DNA from: Paenibacillus pini JCM 16418
GTDB taxonomy: Bacteria > Bacillota > Bacilli > Paenibacillales > Paenibacillaceae
NCBI RefSeq assembly: GCF_000576305.1
Contig: NZ_BAVZ01000006.1
Coordinates: forward strand, 124,001 to 188,000
DNA length: 64,000 nucleotides
Direction of reading: 5' to 3'
Below are positions 36,399-46,804 of this stretch, one piece after another. The first letter of the stretch is position 1. Each line of letters opens with the position of its first letter. Under the pieces are notes generated by a model. It was not told where the DNA came from, ran no database searches, and worked only from the letters and a program-made list of their open reading frames with translations. The translations under genes and the position numbers were made by a program.

Positions 36399-37464
36399 TT
36401 GAAGCTGATTGCCTTTTTATTACCTCAGTTCCATCGTGTTGCGGAGAATGATGCTGGTGGGGCGAAGGATTCACGGAGTGGACGAATGTAAAAAAGGCAG
36501 TTCCATTATATCCAAGTCATGTACAGCCTCGAGCGCCGATGAATCAGTATTACTATGACCTTACGGACCCGGAAGCAAGAATGTGGCAAGCTGAAACGGC
36601 CAAGGCATATGGGTTTATGGCTTTTGCTATTACCACTACTGGTTTAAAGGGAAGAAACTACTTGAAAAACCGCTTCAGGAAATTCTCAAGTATAAAACGC
36701 CCGATTTTCCCTTCTGTCTATCATGGGCGAATGAACCTTGGACGCGAAAATGGGATGGCATGGAATCAGATGTACTCATGGCGCAGGATTATGGAGATGA
36801 GAAGGATTGGAGTTTGCATTTTTATTCGCTTTTAGATGCTTTTATGGACCCCCGCTATATTCGAGTAAACGGAAAGCCCTTGTTTCTCATCTATAGACCG
36901 GTAAGCATCCCTCGTTGTGAAGAAATGATTGTTCACTGGCAAAAGCTAGCACTGACCAATGGATTAAAGGGTATTCATATGGTTCGGACACTTGGAGGCT
37001 TTTCAATAGGTGAGCAACAGGGGTTCGATGCCAGCATGGAATTTGAACCGCATTATACATTCGCTCACGGGAATTTGAAGCAACCTTGGAGTCGTTTCTC
37101 TGTTGAAGGAAGAGAGCATCTGGTCATGGATTACGATAAAGTATGGCAGTCTATTCTAGAGCGAACACCTCACAGAGATGGTGAACAAATATATCCTGGC
37201 GCGTATGTCAATTGGGACAATACACCTCGTAGAGGTTCTTCTGGTCAGAGTAGCCTGGGCATGACGCCACAGAAGTTTGGATGGTACTTATCAAAGCAAA
37301 TCGCGAGAGCCAAAGAGGCGTATAAAAGCGAATTCGTGTTTATTAATGCATGGAATGAATGGGGCGAGGGCGCCTATCTAGAACCGGACATTGAGTATGG
37401 ATACCAATACTTGCATGCCGTCAGGAGAGCCTTAGATCAAAATACGAAACAAAATTTGCCTTGA
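36399..37464 (+). CDS. WbsX-like glycosyltransferase, GH99-like domain (two frameshifts)
   Basis: Repaired length about 355 residues. The protein begins KLIAFLLPQFHRVAENDAWW, then GEGFTEWTNVKKAVPLYPSH, the hallmark of the WbsX/GH99-like family found in O-antigen and surface glycan clusters. Later landmarks are PFCLSWANEPWTRKWDG, GKPLFLIYRP and the C-terminal FINAWNEWGEGAYLEPD. Breaks are near 36455 (a T lost in GCTTGG) and near 36614 (one base lost before TTTATGGC); both repairs restore conserved motifs. The TTG start at 36399 has AAGGGAG eight bases upstream. It probably acts with the CgeB-like protein encoded upstream on the same surface target. Confidence 0.88.
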
Positions 37465-37470
37465 ATGATC

Positions 37471-37506
37471 ATCGAAGCTAACCTCATAGCTTCGATTCTT
37501 TGTTTA
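37471..37506 (+). terminator. intrinsic terminator after the WbsX-like gene
   Basis: ATCGAAGCTA pairs perfectly with TAGCTTCGAT around ACCTCA, followed by TCTTTGTTT. Confidence 0.87.
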
Positions 37507-37599
37507 TTTGATGTGTAAATCGATACATAGCTATCTCATTTCTGATGAAATGCTATAATATACGTGGTCATCATCGTGAAACATGTTGTGGAGGATAAT

Positions 37600-38386
37600 A
37601 TGAAATCAATCATTAGATTCTTAACCTTCGGCTGGCTCCAAGCCCGCTCATGTATTTTTCCGGCCGTTATTTTTATTACGCTGGCTATCTCGAAATATGT
37701 AACTATACCTTTTCTGTCACGTTATGATTTCATATTACTAGTATGTGTGCTTGCACAACTACTAATGATATTATTTAAACTGGAAACATGGGATGAGCTC
37801 AAAGTCATTTGTATGTTTCATGTCATCGGACTCATGTTGGAATTATACAAGGTACATATGCTCATGGAGTTACCCGGGAGAAGGCTGGAGCAAGATCGGC
37901 GGAGTTCCTCTGTACAGTGGGTTTATGTATGCTAGCGTTGCTAGTTATATATGCCAGTCATGGCGAAATATGAAGCTTCAAATTGTGGGCTGGCCTCATC
38001 CAATTCTAACCGTAGGGATTAGTCTACTTATTTATATGAATTTTTTTACTCATCATTATCTTCCCGATCTACGCTGGGTGCTGATGCTATTACTTCTTAT
38101 TGTATTTATTAGAACCTTTGTTTCTTTCGAAGTACTGGGCAAAAAATATCGGATGCCAATGGTGCTGTCTTTCTTTCTGATCGGTTTCTTTATTTGGATC
38201 GCAGAGAACATCTCCACTTTTCTAGGCGCATGGCGATATCCTGATCAAGATCAGGCTTGGAGAATTGTACATATTGGCAAGATCAGCTCATGGTTTTTGC
38301 TTGTAGTCATCAGCGTTATCATTGTGGGTCAGTTGAAACGAGTGAAAAGCACAGATCAGGAAATTTCAGATAAGGATAATTCATAA
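37600..38386 (+). CDS. DUF817 membrane protein (one frameshift)
   Basis: About 262 residues with seven or eight hydrophobic segments. The conserved DUF817 core appears after repair: YKVHM, then GSWSYPGEGWSKIGGVPLYS and GFMYASVASYICQSW, and near the end AENISTFLGAWRYPDQ. The break is at 37860/37861, where two bases (probably GG) are missing or one is extra. The ATG at 37600 has GGAGG five bases upstream. Function is unknown; the motif set suggests a membrane enzyme but nothing in the context helps. Confidence 0.87.
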
Positions 38387-38400
38387 CTTTTTCAATAGAC

Positions 38401-38440
38401 CACAATCGAGAACGTAACTCGATTGTGATTTTTTTAATTT
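38401..38440 (+). terminator. intrinsic terminator after DUF817 gene
   Basis: CACAATCGAG pairs with CTCGATTGTG around AACGTAA and is followed by ATTTTTTTAATTT. Confidence 0.92.
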
Positions 38441-38657
38441 CAAAAAATATATATCTGCAATTCATATTTCTTATATTAAATGTATTGCAAATGGAGTTAA
38501 AATAAGGAAAATAGGAAATTGTGGCGAATAGTATGATATAGAAGTTACTTGTATAAAACTAGGCAAGTCCATACGCCTTATAGATTTAATAATTTATTAT
38601 CTAGCAGGCTTCATACAACTATGTTAAACGGAATGATAAATGGAGGGCGTGTGAAGG

Positions 38658-41457
38658 ATGAAAGAACAAACGAGGTATTCTAGGCTCGCGAATATAACAA
38701 AATTGATCAATACAAAACTTGAGTTACGTGAGGTATTGCAGCATGTAACTACGGCTATATCGGAAGAGATCGTTCAATGTGATTCCGTAGGTATTTATCT
38801 GCCACAGGAAGATGGAACATTCAGAGGTTACGTTGGCAAGCCGGAGCTTATGAATGGAATGACTCTAGATATGCATATTATTGAGACGGAGTATGATTTA
38901 TTAGCGAAAGAAGTCATCGAAACGCAAAAAACAATTTATATTCCTGATACAACCAAGGATAACCGTCCGGACCCTAGGGCTGTAGATGGTTTTCATATTA
39001 AATCTTTATTGGTACTTCCAATCTCTTATGAGAACGAGCTGTTTGGTCTTGTTTTTCTATTTGATTATGGTATTCCGATGAATTTAACAGAGTCAGAGAT
39101 CCAAACGGTTGAGGCCTATGTAAATATGGCTGCGGTAGCCATTCAGAATGCAAATAATTTAACGCATAAGGAGAATCTCATTGCTGAGAAGCAGCTCTTG
39201 CTAGATGTAACACGTGATTTATCGATGTGTTCTTCGATGCAGGAGGGGATTGACCGATGCTTTCTCTATATAGCTAAAGTGCTAAACACCGATAATATCG
39301 GCGCACATTTGCTTGACCCATTAGCTGGCAGAAGAATCAAGCCCGCAAAATTAAGTAAGGATAGTGACTGGACCGAAGCAGCGTGGATGGAGACACATCA
39401 CAAAGTGAAGATTGATCCTGAAAATGATGCTGTATTTCAAGAAGTTATTAGAACCAAGAAGGCTATCCTCATACCCGATGCTTTAGAAGATGACAGACCG
39501 AACCATGAAGCATGCGAGAAGTTTGGTATTAAAGGTCTCTTTATGCTTCCGCTAGTTTCGATGGGGAGCGTACTAGGCGTCATAGCGTGGTGAATCTTGA
39601 AGAACGAGGCAAAGTGTACTCGGATGTGGTTATTCAATTGGCTCAATCCATCGTAGATGCTACTGCCTCGACATTATCGAACCTGTTATATATGGAGAAG
39701 CAAGAAGTTATTATCGAGGAGAGAACATCTGAAATTACGGAGAAGAATCAAGAGCTTGAGCGAGTAGTGACCGAACTGCAGCATCTTAGCCGCGAAAAAG
39801 AGTTGATTCTTAACTCTGCTGGTGAAGGAATTTTCGGTTTGGATCTGGATGGGAATATTACATTCTGCAATCCAGCTGGGGAAGCGATGTTAGGCTATGA
39901 AATCAAAGGTGAGTTGATCGGACAACCTTACAGTTGTATTTTTAACGGAGGGGTCATGGGCGAGCCTAACGGCACCTCAGCTTCATACGAAAGGAAATGG
40001 AACCATTGTCATAATGATGAGAAATTTTACCGCAAAGATAATTCTAGTTTTCCAGTCGAATATGTCATTTCCTCAATTAAGGAAGGTGACGAGATCGTCG
40101 GGGAAGTCGTGACTTTTAAAGATATAACGCAGCGTAAACAAATGGAAGAAGAGATTAAATACCATGCTTATTTCGATAGTGTGACTGGCCTGCCAAACCG
40201 AGTTCTATTAAAAGATCGACTACAGCAAGGGATTGCACACGCCCAAATGAATGGATGCAAAATAGCGCTCCTGTATTTGGATTTAGATCGGTTTAAGTTC
40301 ATTAACGATACATTGGGGCACAGCTATGGGGATCTACTTTTACATGATGTCGCTCAGCGCTTAAGTGCCTCGATCCCTAAGAACGCAACCGTTTCACGGC
40401 AAGGGGGGGATGAATTCACCATCTTCCTACCTAATATTAGAAACAAAAGAGAAGTTTTAAAAATAGTTAATCAGGTTATCCAGTCCTTCTCTAATCCTTT
40501 CTATATTAAAGATAATGAAGTGTTTATTAAAACTAGCATTGGTATTAGTTTGTTCCCGGAGAATGGAGACACAACGGAGACCTTGATTAAAAATGCAGAT
40601 ACCGCTATGTATAAATCCAAAGAAATATCCGGTAATAGCTATCATTTCTTTAGTACCGGAATGGATACGAGAACTTTTGAGATCGTTAAATTTGAGAATG
40701 CCTTGTATAAAGCCCTAGATAACAATGAACTGGAAATCTACTATCAGCCTCAAATAAACTATCAAACGCAAACTATTGTAGGTGTAGAAGCGTTAATAAG
40801 ATGGAACCATCCCGTAGAGGCTTAGTTCCACCCGATGAATTTATTCCTCTTGCAGAAGAAACAGGATTAATTGTTCCTATCGGAGAATGGGTTCTTGAAA
40901 ATGCATGTAAGCAGTTGAAAAAATGGCATGAGCAGGGATTTCCATTAATCAGTGTGTCCGTCAATTTATCGGTCCGTCAGTTTGAACAAAATAATTTGTT
41001 CTCTATGGTCAAAAACATCTTGAAGAGAGTAGGCTTATCATCTGAGTATCTACACCTAGAACTTACAGAGAATCAAATTATTAAGAACACCGATATTACT
41101 TTGAAAACAATGGAGCAGCTCAAAGGACTCGGAATCAGTATTGCCATTGATGATTTTGGTACAGGCTATTCATCGCTAGGTTATTTGAAGAACTTCCCGA
41201 TCAGTACGCTTAAAATTGATAAATCATTTGTTCAAGATATAACCCAAGACGATGATGATGCGGCCATTACCAATACCATTATCACGCTCGCACAGAACCT
41301 TAACCTGAATGTCATTGCTGAAGGTGTTGAGACGAGCGAACAAGCCGAATTTTTATCCGCTAGAGATTGTTATTTGATGCAAGGGTATTTCTTCGGTCGT
41401 CCAATGAAAGCCGATGATCTTGAGAAGAAGTATCTATCTACTAAGTATGAATTATAG
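38658..41457 (+). CDS. GAF-GAF-PAS-GGDEF-EAL cyclic di-GMP enzyme (two frameshifts)
   Basis: About 933 residues in order: GAF (10-165), GAF (185-330), coiled coil, PAS (365-490), GGDEF (500-660), EAL (680-930). The synthase motif is intact (RQGGDEF). The inhibitory RxxD motif is absent, as usual beside an EAL domain. The phosphodiesterase motifs are complete: [40 protein letters not shown] and AEGVET. It can in principle make and break c-di-GMP. Breaks are near 39587 (one base lost, [11 protein letters not shown] restored) and near 40817 (one base lost, [12 protein letters not shown] restored). There is no membrane segment. A thiamine-diphosphate enzyme gene starts 10 bp after its stop. Confidence 0.92.
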
Positions 41458-41467
41458 GGAGGATCTT

Positions 41468-43106
41468 ATGAAAGCAGCTCGTTCAGTATTGGAATATTTA
41501 AAAGGTTATGGCGTACAACATATTTTTGGTATTCCAGCAGGTTCCGTTAATGTTATTTTTGATGAATTATATGATATGCCTGAAATTACGCCGATTATTA
41601 CGAAGCATGAAGGGGCGGCTTCCTATATGGCGGCTGCTTATGCTAAGTATGCTAACCAAATGAGTGTATGTATTGGCTGTAGTGGCCTGGTGGAACGAAC
41701 TTGATTACCGGTGCTGCGAATGCTATGCGTGAGCATATGCCGGTTTTGTTCATCACAGGTGCGGTTCCTGTTAGCACGGTAGGTCTAAATGCTTCTCAAG
41801 AATTAGATGCTGACCCTGTCTTCCGTTCGGTCACTAAATATAGTGTGACCGTCAAGAATTCAGAAGATTTACTACATGAAGTTGTAAAAGCCGTAGAGAT
41901 TGCGATTTCGGGAGTTCCCGGACCAGTTCACGTTGCCATCCCTATTGATGTACAACAAGGCGAGATCCAAGTGCCTATTATACCGAACCCACCAACAAGA
42001 GCACCGATGGTTCCAGATCTTGATGTCATTCGAGATGTAGCATTTGAACTTACACGAAGAGAAAGCGGCTATATATTTATAGGTCAAGGTGTTCGATATT
42101 CTGTAGATCAGTGTATTGAGCTTGCAGAATTGTTAGATTGGCCAATCTTAACGTCACCACAGGCTAAAGGATTTATTCCAGAGGATCATCCCCTTCTAGC
42201 GGGTGTGTTCGGTTTCGCGGGCAGTGAAAATGCTTCAAGGCTCGTTAATGAGGGAGATGGACAGGCTCTATTGATCTTGGGTTCAAGTCTTGGTGAAACG
42301 GCAACGAATAACTGGAATGTTAATTTAACTAAAGATCGATTCACGGTACAAATGGATTTTGATCAGACCGTATTTAACCGAAAGTATAAGATCGATATCC
42401 CTGTATTAGGTGATATTAATTTAGGATTATTGTTCCTCATGGAAGAATTACAGTCGTTAGGGCTACCGAGAGATAAGAAGACAGTCGTTGAGAAGAGACA
42501 AGTGGATACGGCGAAAGCGAGGAATATAATACGAAGAATGTATTGTTGAATTTACAAAAGCACTTGCCTTCTTCAACCCGTTACACGGTTGATATTGGCG
42601 AGTTTATGTCCTATGTCATTCATCACATGAATGTACTTGATTCACATACGTTTGATATCAATGTACATTTTGGTGCAATGGGAAGCGGCATTGGATCAGC
42701 GATTGGATCGAAGCTAGCTGAACCAGAACGTCCTGTCGTATGTATTACAGGCGATGGCTGCTTTTTCATGCATGGGATGGAAATTCTAACTGCAAAGGAA
42801 TACAATTTGCCCATCCTATTTGTGATTATGAATAATGCACGCTTAGGCATGGTCTATCATGGACATGAGCTTCAGTATAAACGCTCTCACCCATCGTTCG
42901 GGCAGACCGAAACTAATATTGCGGCACTTGCTGCGGCTATGGATATACCAAGTTTTAGAGTTAACGGTTTGGAAGACATGAATCAAGAAGTGATCCATAA
43001 CTTCACGAATTTAAAGGGTCCAGCCGTTTTGGAAGTCGCTTTAGTAGATAATAATGTTCCCCCGATGGGAGACCGTGTTAAATTCTTGTCGTCTTTCGGA
43101 AAATAA
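41468..43106 (+). CDS. thiamine diphosphate-dependent enzyme, acetolactate synthase/decarboxylase-like (two frameshifts)
   Basis: About 546 residues with the three-domain plan of ThDP enzymes. The N-terminal domain has GVQHIFGIPAGSVNVIFDEL and the cofactor-activating Glu in KHEGAASYMAAAYAK, then GCSGPGGTNLITGAANA after repair. The C-terminal domain has the ThDP/Mg motif GDGCFFMHGMEILTAKEYNL running to IMNN. Relatives include acetolactate synthase, benzoylformate decarboxylase and other 2-oxoacid enzymes; I cannot choose. Breaks are near 41686 (CCC read as CC) and near 42521 (GGG read as GG). AGGGAGGA precedes the ATG. It is the second gene of an operon with the GGDEF-EAL protein. Confidence 0.88.
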
Positions 43107-43119
43107 AGTTTAAATAGCT

Positions 43120-43216
43120 TAACGAGTTATCCTTCTTTAGAATGATGCAGATACATATAGCAGCGGAGTCATCTAGGAAAGCAAATGCTTTCCTAGATGA
43201 CTCCAAAAAGGATAAC
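43120..43216. terminator. nested hairpin between convergent genes
   Basis: GGAGTCATCTAGGAAAGCA (43165-43183) pairs perfectly with the 19 bases at 43186-43204, leaving almost no loop. GTTATCCTT and AAGGATAAC flank it and could form a second, outer stem. Neither strand has a clean T run behind the inner stem, so it is an unusual terminator or a processing site shared by the convergent genes. Confidence 0.55.
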
Positions 43217-43222
43217 TATATT

Positions 43223-43945
43223 TTATAAATCAGAGTAACGTTGTTGAATGACTTGAACAATAGCCCCTATTGTTTGTCCCTTAAAGGCATCGGGAACAGC
43301 TTTGCCAGAGGGATTCGAGTAATAGTAACCTCCTACTTCTTCATCATAGGAATACCCGAGACTTGTTAAAGATTGCTGCAATTCATTGGGCAGCTCTTGA
43401 ATTCCAGTCTGCTCCATGAAATATGCAGTCGGAAGAACCTTTACATCCACATCACCTGTACCTGTAAGCACAGTGATTAAATCATGTTCATTTCGAACAA
43501 CCCATTGCCCTTTGGAATACAAAGAAATTTTAGCCTTCTCTAATGAGGCAACCCCGTCTAAATTCACGCCAAACTTTTGATTAATCAATTTGCGAATATC
43601 TGCTCCGGATATTGGATCTCCGTTATAACCCAGCTGAGCTGGATCTAAATTAAACCCGAAAATCTCTTCCACTACTCTACAAATCTCAGAACTATTTAGT
43701 TTTCCCTCATATGAAGCCAACTGGGTATCCATCAATTCTACTTTTGTCATTTGTACCATCCTCTGCGGTGTAATAAGAACTATATATTCTAATAGGAAGA
43801 TAAGGGAAAACCCCCACAAACCAATGGCACACGCAAGCACTAGTCGTATCTTTGCTTTCTGTCTCCATTGTATCTTCTTATAAAATACGTCAACTATTAA
43901 AAAACTAAACATGACAACATTGAATACTATAAATAGAGCCACCAT
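43223..43945 (-). CDS. hypothetical membrane protein
   Basis: A 240-residue protein I cannot assign to a family. Two transmembrane segments lie near residues 3-22 and 34-58, followed by a soluble region of about 180 residues with several LNSSEICRVVEEIFG / GADIRKLINQKFGVNL helix repeats that read like two similar halves (FGFNLD and FGVNLD). The C-terminus has a Tyr-rich SYDEEVGGYYYSNPSGKAVPD segment. CGGAGGT precedes the ATG at good spacing. It is a single gene between two hairpins. Confidence 0.7.
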   Translation of the reverse strand: MVALFIVFNVVMFSFLIVDVFYKKIQWRQKAKIRLVLACAIGLWGFSLIFLLEYIVLITPQRMVQMTKVELMDTQLASYEGKLNSSEICRVVEEIFGFNLDPAQLGYNGDPISGADIRKLINQKFGVNLDGVASLEKAKISLYSKGQWVVRNEHDLITVLTGTGDVDVKVLPTAYFMEQTGIQELPNELQQSLTSLGYSYDEEVGGYYYSNPSGKAVPDAFKGQTIGAIVQVIQQRYSDL

Positions 43946-44136
43946 ATGTTTACGACCTCCGATGCATCCGTTTGGGCTACTATTTCGTTATACCATGATG
44001 TCTCTGAATATCCCCTTAATTTCTACAACATATTATCATATTTACCATAATCTTTGTCATTATTAAGATATTTATAATCCCGTTCAGTGACATAGCCCAT
44101 ATTACGAGAACAATTGTTTATCCTATAAAGACAGAC

Positions 44137-44178
44137 TGAAGGCCCGATCACAGTCATACTGGCTAGATCGGGCCTTCA
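44137..44178 (-). terminator. terminator of the acetate symporter operon
   Basis: TGAAGGCCCGATC pairs perfectly with GATCGGGCCTTCA around a 16-base loop. It lies 44-85 bp after the symporter stop codon on the minus strand. The T-rich tail is modest. Confidence 0.78.
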
Positions 44179-44221
44179 TTTATGGTGTTACAGATACACC
44201 GTAGTCACCTGATATTACTCG

Positions 44222-45769
44222 TTACATCGTTGTATCCATTCCCGTATTGGATCTGACTAAGATTTCATCGTAGCTAACCTGATCATCCTGATTAGCTGAT
44301 TTGCGTGTAACCAGGGTACCGACGTACCCTGCAATGAATCCAAGAGGTATGGAGATAATCCCTGGTGTTGTGTATGGATATAGCGGTTCTCCGATGAACA
44401 TGGCTTTGCCTGCAACAGGGCTGAATACGTTAGGACCAACAATAACAAGACCGATTGAAGTTACGAGTCCTACGACCATGGCCCAAATGGCGCCGTTTGT
44501 GTTGAATTTTTTCCAATAGATTGTGTATAGGATAACCGGCAAATTAGCACTGGCAGCAACGGCGAAAGCTAAAGATACGAGGAAAGCGACGTTCAGGTTT
44601 CTAGCGAATAAAGCCAGCACAATCGATAGCACGGAGATACCAATCGAGGCATAACGAGCCATACTGACTTGTTGCTTCTCTGTGGCTTTTCCTTTTTTCA
44701 ATATATGATTGTAGAAGTCATGTGAGAATGCGGAAGCTGCCGTTAAAACAAGGCCGGCAACGACCGCTAGAATGGTTGCAAAGGCAACCGCAGAGATAAA
44801 GGCAAATAGCATATTACCGCCCAGTGCTTGGGCAAGTAAAGGCGCAGCCATATTACCTGCTTTGTCTGCTGCGATGATATCGGAATTCCCAACGAAGGCA
44901 GCTGCTCCAAACCCTAGGAAAATCGTCATAACATAGAAGATCCCAATAATCCAAGTCGCATAAACAACAGAGCTACGTGCGGTCTTGGCATCACGTACGG
45001 TAAAGAAACGAACAAGAATGTGAGGTAGACCTGCGGTACCTAGTACAAGACCCATCGTTAAGGATAGGGTATCTAAACCATTTTTGTATTTAACTCCGGG
45101 GTTTAAAAAGGCATCCTTTAGAGGTGTGGCGGTTTTCATCTGATCATACATAGCAGTGATACTAAAGTTAAATTTGTATAGAACAATAATAGAGATAACA
45201 AACGTTCCTGCCATTAGCAAGACCGCTTTAATGATCTGCACCCAACTGGTTGCGTGCATACCACCAAAGATGACGTACACGGTCATGAGAACGCCGACGA
45301 TGATAACGGAGGTCGTAAAGTCGATCCCTAGCAATAGCTTAATTAGAGCACCTGCCCCGACAAGCTGAGCAATCATGTAAAAGATAGAGATGGTGATGGT
45401 ATTAAATGCGGCAAAACCTCTGATCTTCTTCGCATTGAAGCGAACGGCAATCATATCTGCAAATGTATATTTACCTAAGTTTCTTAAGGGTTCAGCTACA
45501 AGGAATAGGACAACTAGGTAAGCAACGAGGAATCCGATACTGTAGAAAAATCCATCAAAGCCAGCTAGCGCAATCGTTCCAGCAATCCCGAGGAAGGAAG
45601 CCGCTGACATATAATCTCCAGCGATGGCCATTCCGTTCTGCCAACCCGTAAGTCCGCCTCCAGCTGTATAAAAGTCGCTAGCAGATTTATTTTTCTTGGA
45701 AGCCCAATACGTAATCATGAGAGTAAAAGCAACGATGACTAAGAACATTGAGAATGCTGCTGTATTCAT
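44222..45769 (-). CDS. actP: cation/acetate symporter (sodium:solute symporter family)
   Basis: A 515-residue sodium:solute symporter with about 13 transmembrane helices, closest in pattern to E. coli ActP and B. subtilis YwcA. The substrate-selective N-terminal region (DFYTAGGGLTGWQNGMAIAG, then DYMSAASFLGIAG) and the LGTAGLPHILVRFFTVRDAK segment are typical of acetate/monocarboxylate members. Its ATG overlaps the DUF485 stop codon by four bases (ATGA), the same pairing as yjcH-actP in E. coli. Expected role: Na+- or H+-coupled uptake of acetate. A catabolite-response-like site lies upstream of the operon. Confidence 0.92.
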   Translation of the reverse strand: MNTAAFSMFLVIVAFTLMITYWASKKNKSASDFYTAGGGLTGWQNGMAIAGDYMSAASFLGIAGTIALAGFDGFFYSIGFLVAYLVVLFLVAEPLRNLGKYTFADMIAVRFNAKKIRGFAAFNTITISIFYMIAQLVGAGALIKLLLGIDFTTSVIIVGVLMTVYVIFGGMHATSWVQIIKAVLLMAGTFVISIIVLYKFNFSITAMYDQMKTATPLKDAFLNPGVKYKNGLDTLSLTMGLVLGTAGLPHILVRFFTVRDAKTARSSVVYATWIIGIFYVMTIFLGFGAAAFVGNSDIIAADKAGNMAAPLLAQALGGNMLFAFISAVAFATILAVVAGLVLTAASAFSHDFYNHILKKGKATEKQQVSMARYASIGISVLSIVLALFARNLNVAFLVSLAFAVAASANLPVILYTIYWKKFNTNGAIWAMVVGLVTSIGLVIVGPNVFSPVAGKAMFIGEPLYPYTTPGIISIPLGFIAGYVGTLVTRKSANQDDQVSYDEILVRSNTGMDTTM

Positions 45770-46113
45770 AGTTTACCCTCTTTCTCTGCCAAGACTTGCT
45801 CAGACAGTTTATCGAATTTCGAGGCTTTTTTATAGTAGATCATACAGAATGCCCACGTCATCACAAATTGAAGGAATGCTAGAACCCATGCCCAAGTTAT
45901 GCTTCCATAGAAGGGTTTATTAAGGAAGGTAGTGTAGGATGTAAGAATAGGTAGGGCAAAATAAAAACAAAAGAAGAAGATGGTAAACGGAATAATAAAT
46001 CGTTTCTTTTCGCGGAGTAGTTGCTGGAAGTGAGCCGACTTTACAATTTTAGAATATTCCTCGGGTGTCCGTTTCGTCTGCGTATGTTTAGATATCTGGG
46101 GTTTACTTTCCAT
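45766..46113 (-). CDS. DUF485 membrane protein (YjcH/YwcB type)
   Basis: A 115-residue protein with two transmembrane helices (about 40-60 and 75-95) and the DUF485 pattern FQQLLREKKRFIIPFTIFFF. DUF485 proteins are almost always encoded just ahead of ActP-type symporters and may help them in the membrane. A GAGGGA ribosome binding site lies seven bases upstream. It overlaps the symporter gene by four bases. Confidence 0.92.
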   Translation of the reverse strand: MESKPQISKHTQTKRTPEEYSKIVKSAHFQQLLREKKRFIIPFTIFFFCFYFALPILTSYTTFLNKPFYGSITWAWVLAFLQFVMTWAFCMIYYKKASKFDKLSEQVLAEKEGKL

Positions 46114-46138
46114 AATCCATCCCTCGCATTCTTATAAA

Positions 46139-46152
46139 TGTAAGCGCTTTTA
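46139..46152. promoter_or_regulatory. catabolite-response-element-like site
   Basis: TGTAAGCGCTTTTA matches the CcpA consensus TGWAANCGNTNWCA except for one base. It lies 26-39 bp upstream of the DUF485 start, a position suited to repression by CcpA, and acetate uptake is a plausible CcpA target. Confidence 0.6.
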
Positions 46153-46804
46153 ATATGAATCATCATGTATGAATTGTTCTGGCTGGCTCACCCTCCTGTT
46201 CAATGTTCATTGGCTTCCATAAAGGATGTGACTAAATTGCGTATAAATAATGCCTTAATTATATATTAAAGTTAAAAAATGTAAATCCCTTTATTTATGA
46301 TAGGTAAATGCTGTTTGCACCAATGAAATATCGAAGAAAGTGTCTCATGAGAAGCGTGGATTTTATATTGTAAACAGAGAAAGCCGAAGCAATCCTTATA
46401 GAGAGGATAGTTTCGACTTTTTTTGATGTCAAACCATAGATTAATATGTTAAGATATGTTGAATAAAAGAAAATTTTACATAAAAATGGATGTTTTTTCG
46501 TTGCTTATAGTTCAAAATATTGATATGATTATCAGATAAATCTATTTTATATAGTATGAAAGTCCCCTAAATATCCACACCTCTATATTGTAATATCATA
46601 TGGAATCATTATAAATAATCCCACCATTCCTACAAAATGAGCCTTTAGAACCAATTTAGGGGCGAATTTATCTCATAATATTTATTTTTTTGTGATAGAG
46701 CCCCCTTCAACTAATATAATTCCAACATCAATATTTATTCAGTAGAATGATAAATTTAAATTTGCTAATCATCGTTATTTATTTGCAGTAGGAGGTTTGA
46801 TTAC
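46153..46804. other. long AT-rich divergent region before the exopolysaccharide operon
   Basis: About 650 bp with no supported gene. It holds an orphan terminator at 46377-46425, AT-rich sequence to 46650, and a possible promoter for the exopolysaccharide operon: TATAAT at 46715-46720 with a weak TTGTGA 19 bp before it. AGGAGG at 46790-46797 is the ribosome binding site of the first gene. Such a long leader may carry regulation I cannot read. Confidence 0.4.
46377..46425 (+). terminator. orphan intrinsic terminator
   Basis: AAAGCCGAAGCAATCCT pairs with AGGATAGTTTCGACTTT with a few bulges and is followed by a run of Ts. No gene lies upstream on this strand for 2 kb, so it may end an unrecognised small RNA beginning near the divergent promoter region. 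Confidence 0.6.

Noticed and set aside
40801-40825. Programmed frameshifting as the cause of the broken frames
   Set aside because: The sites share no slippery heptamer or stimulatory structure, occur in unrelated genes, and mostly need a missing base restored. Consensus error is the simpler explanation.
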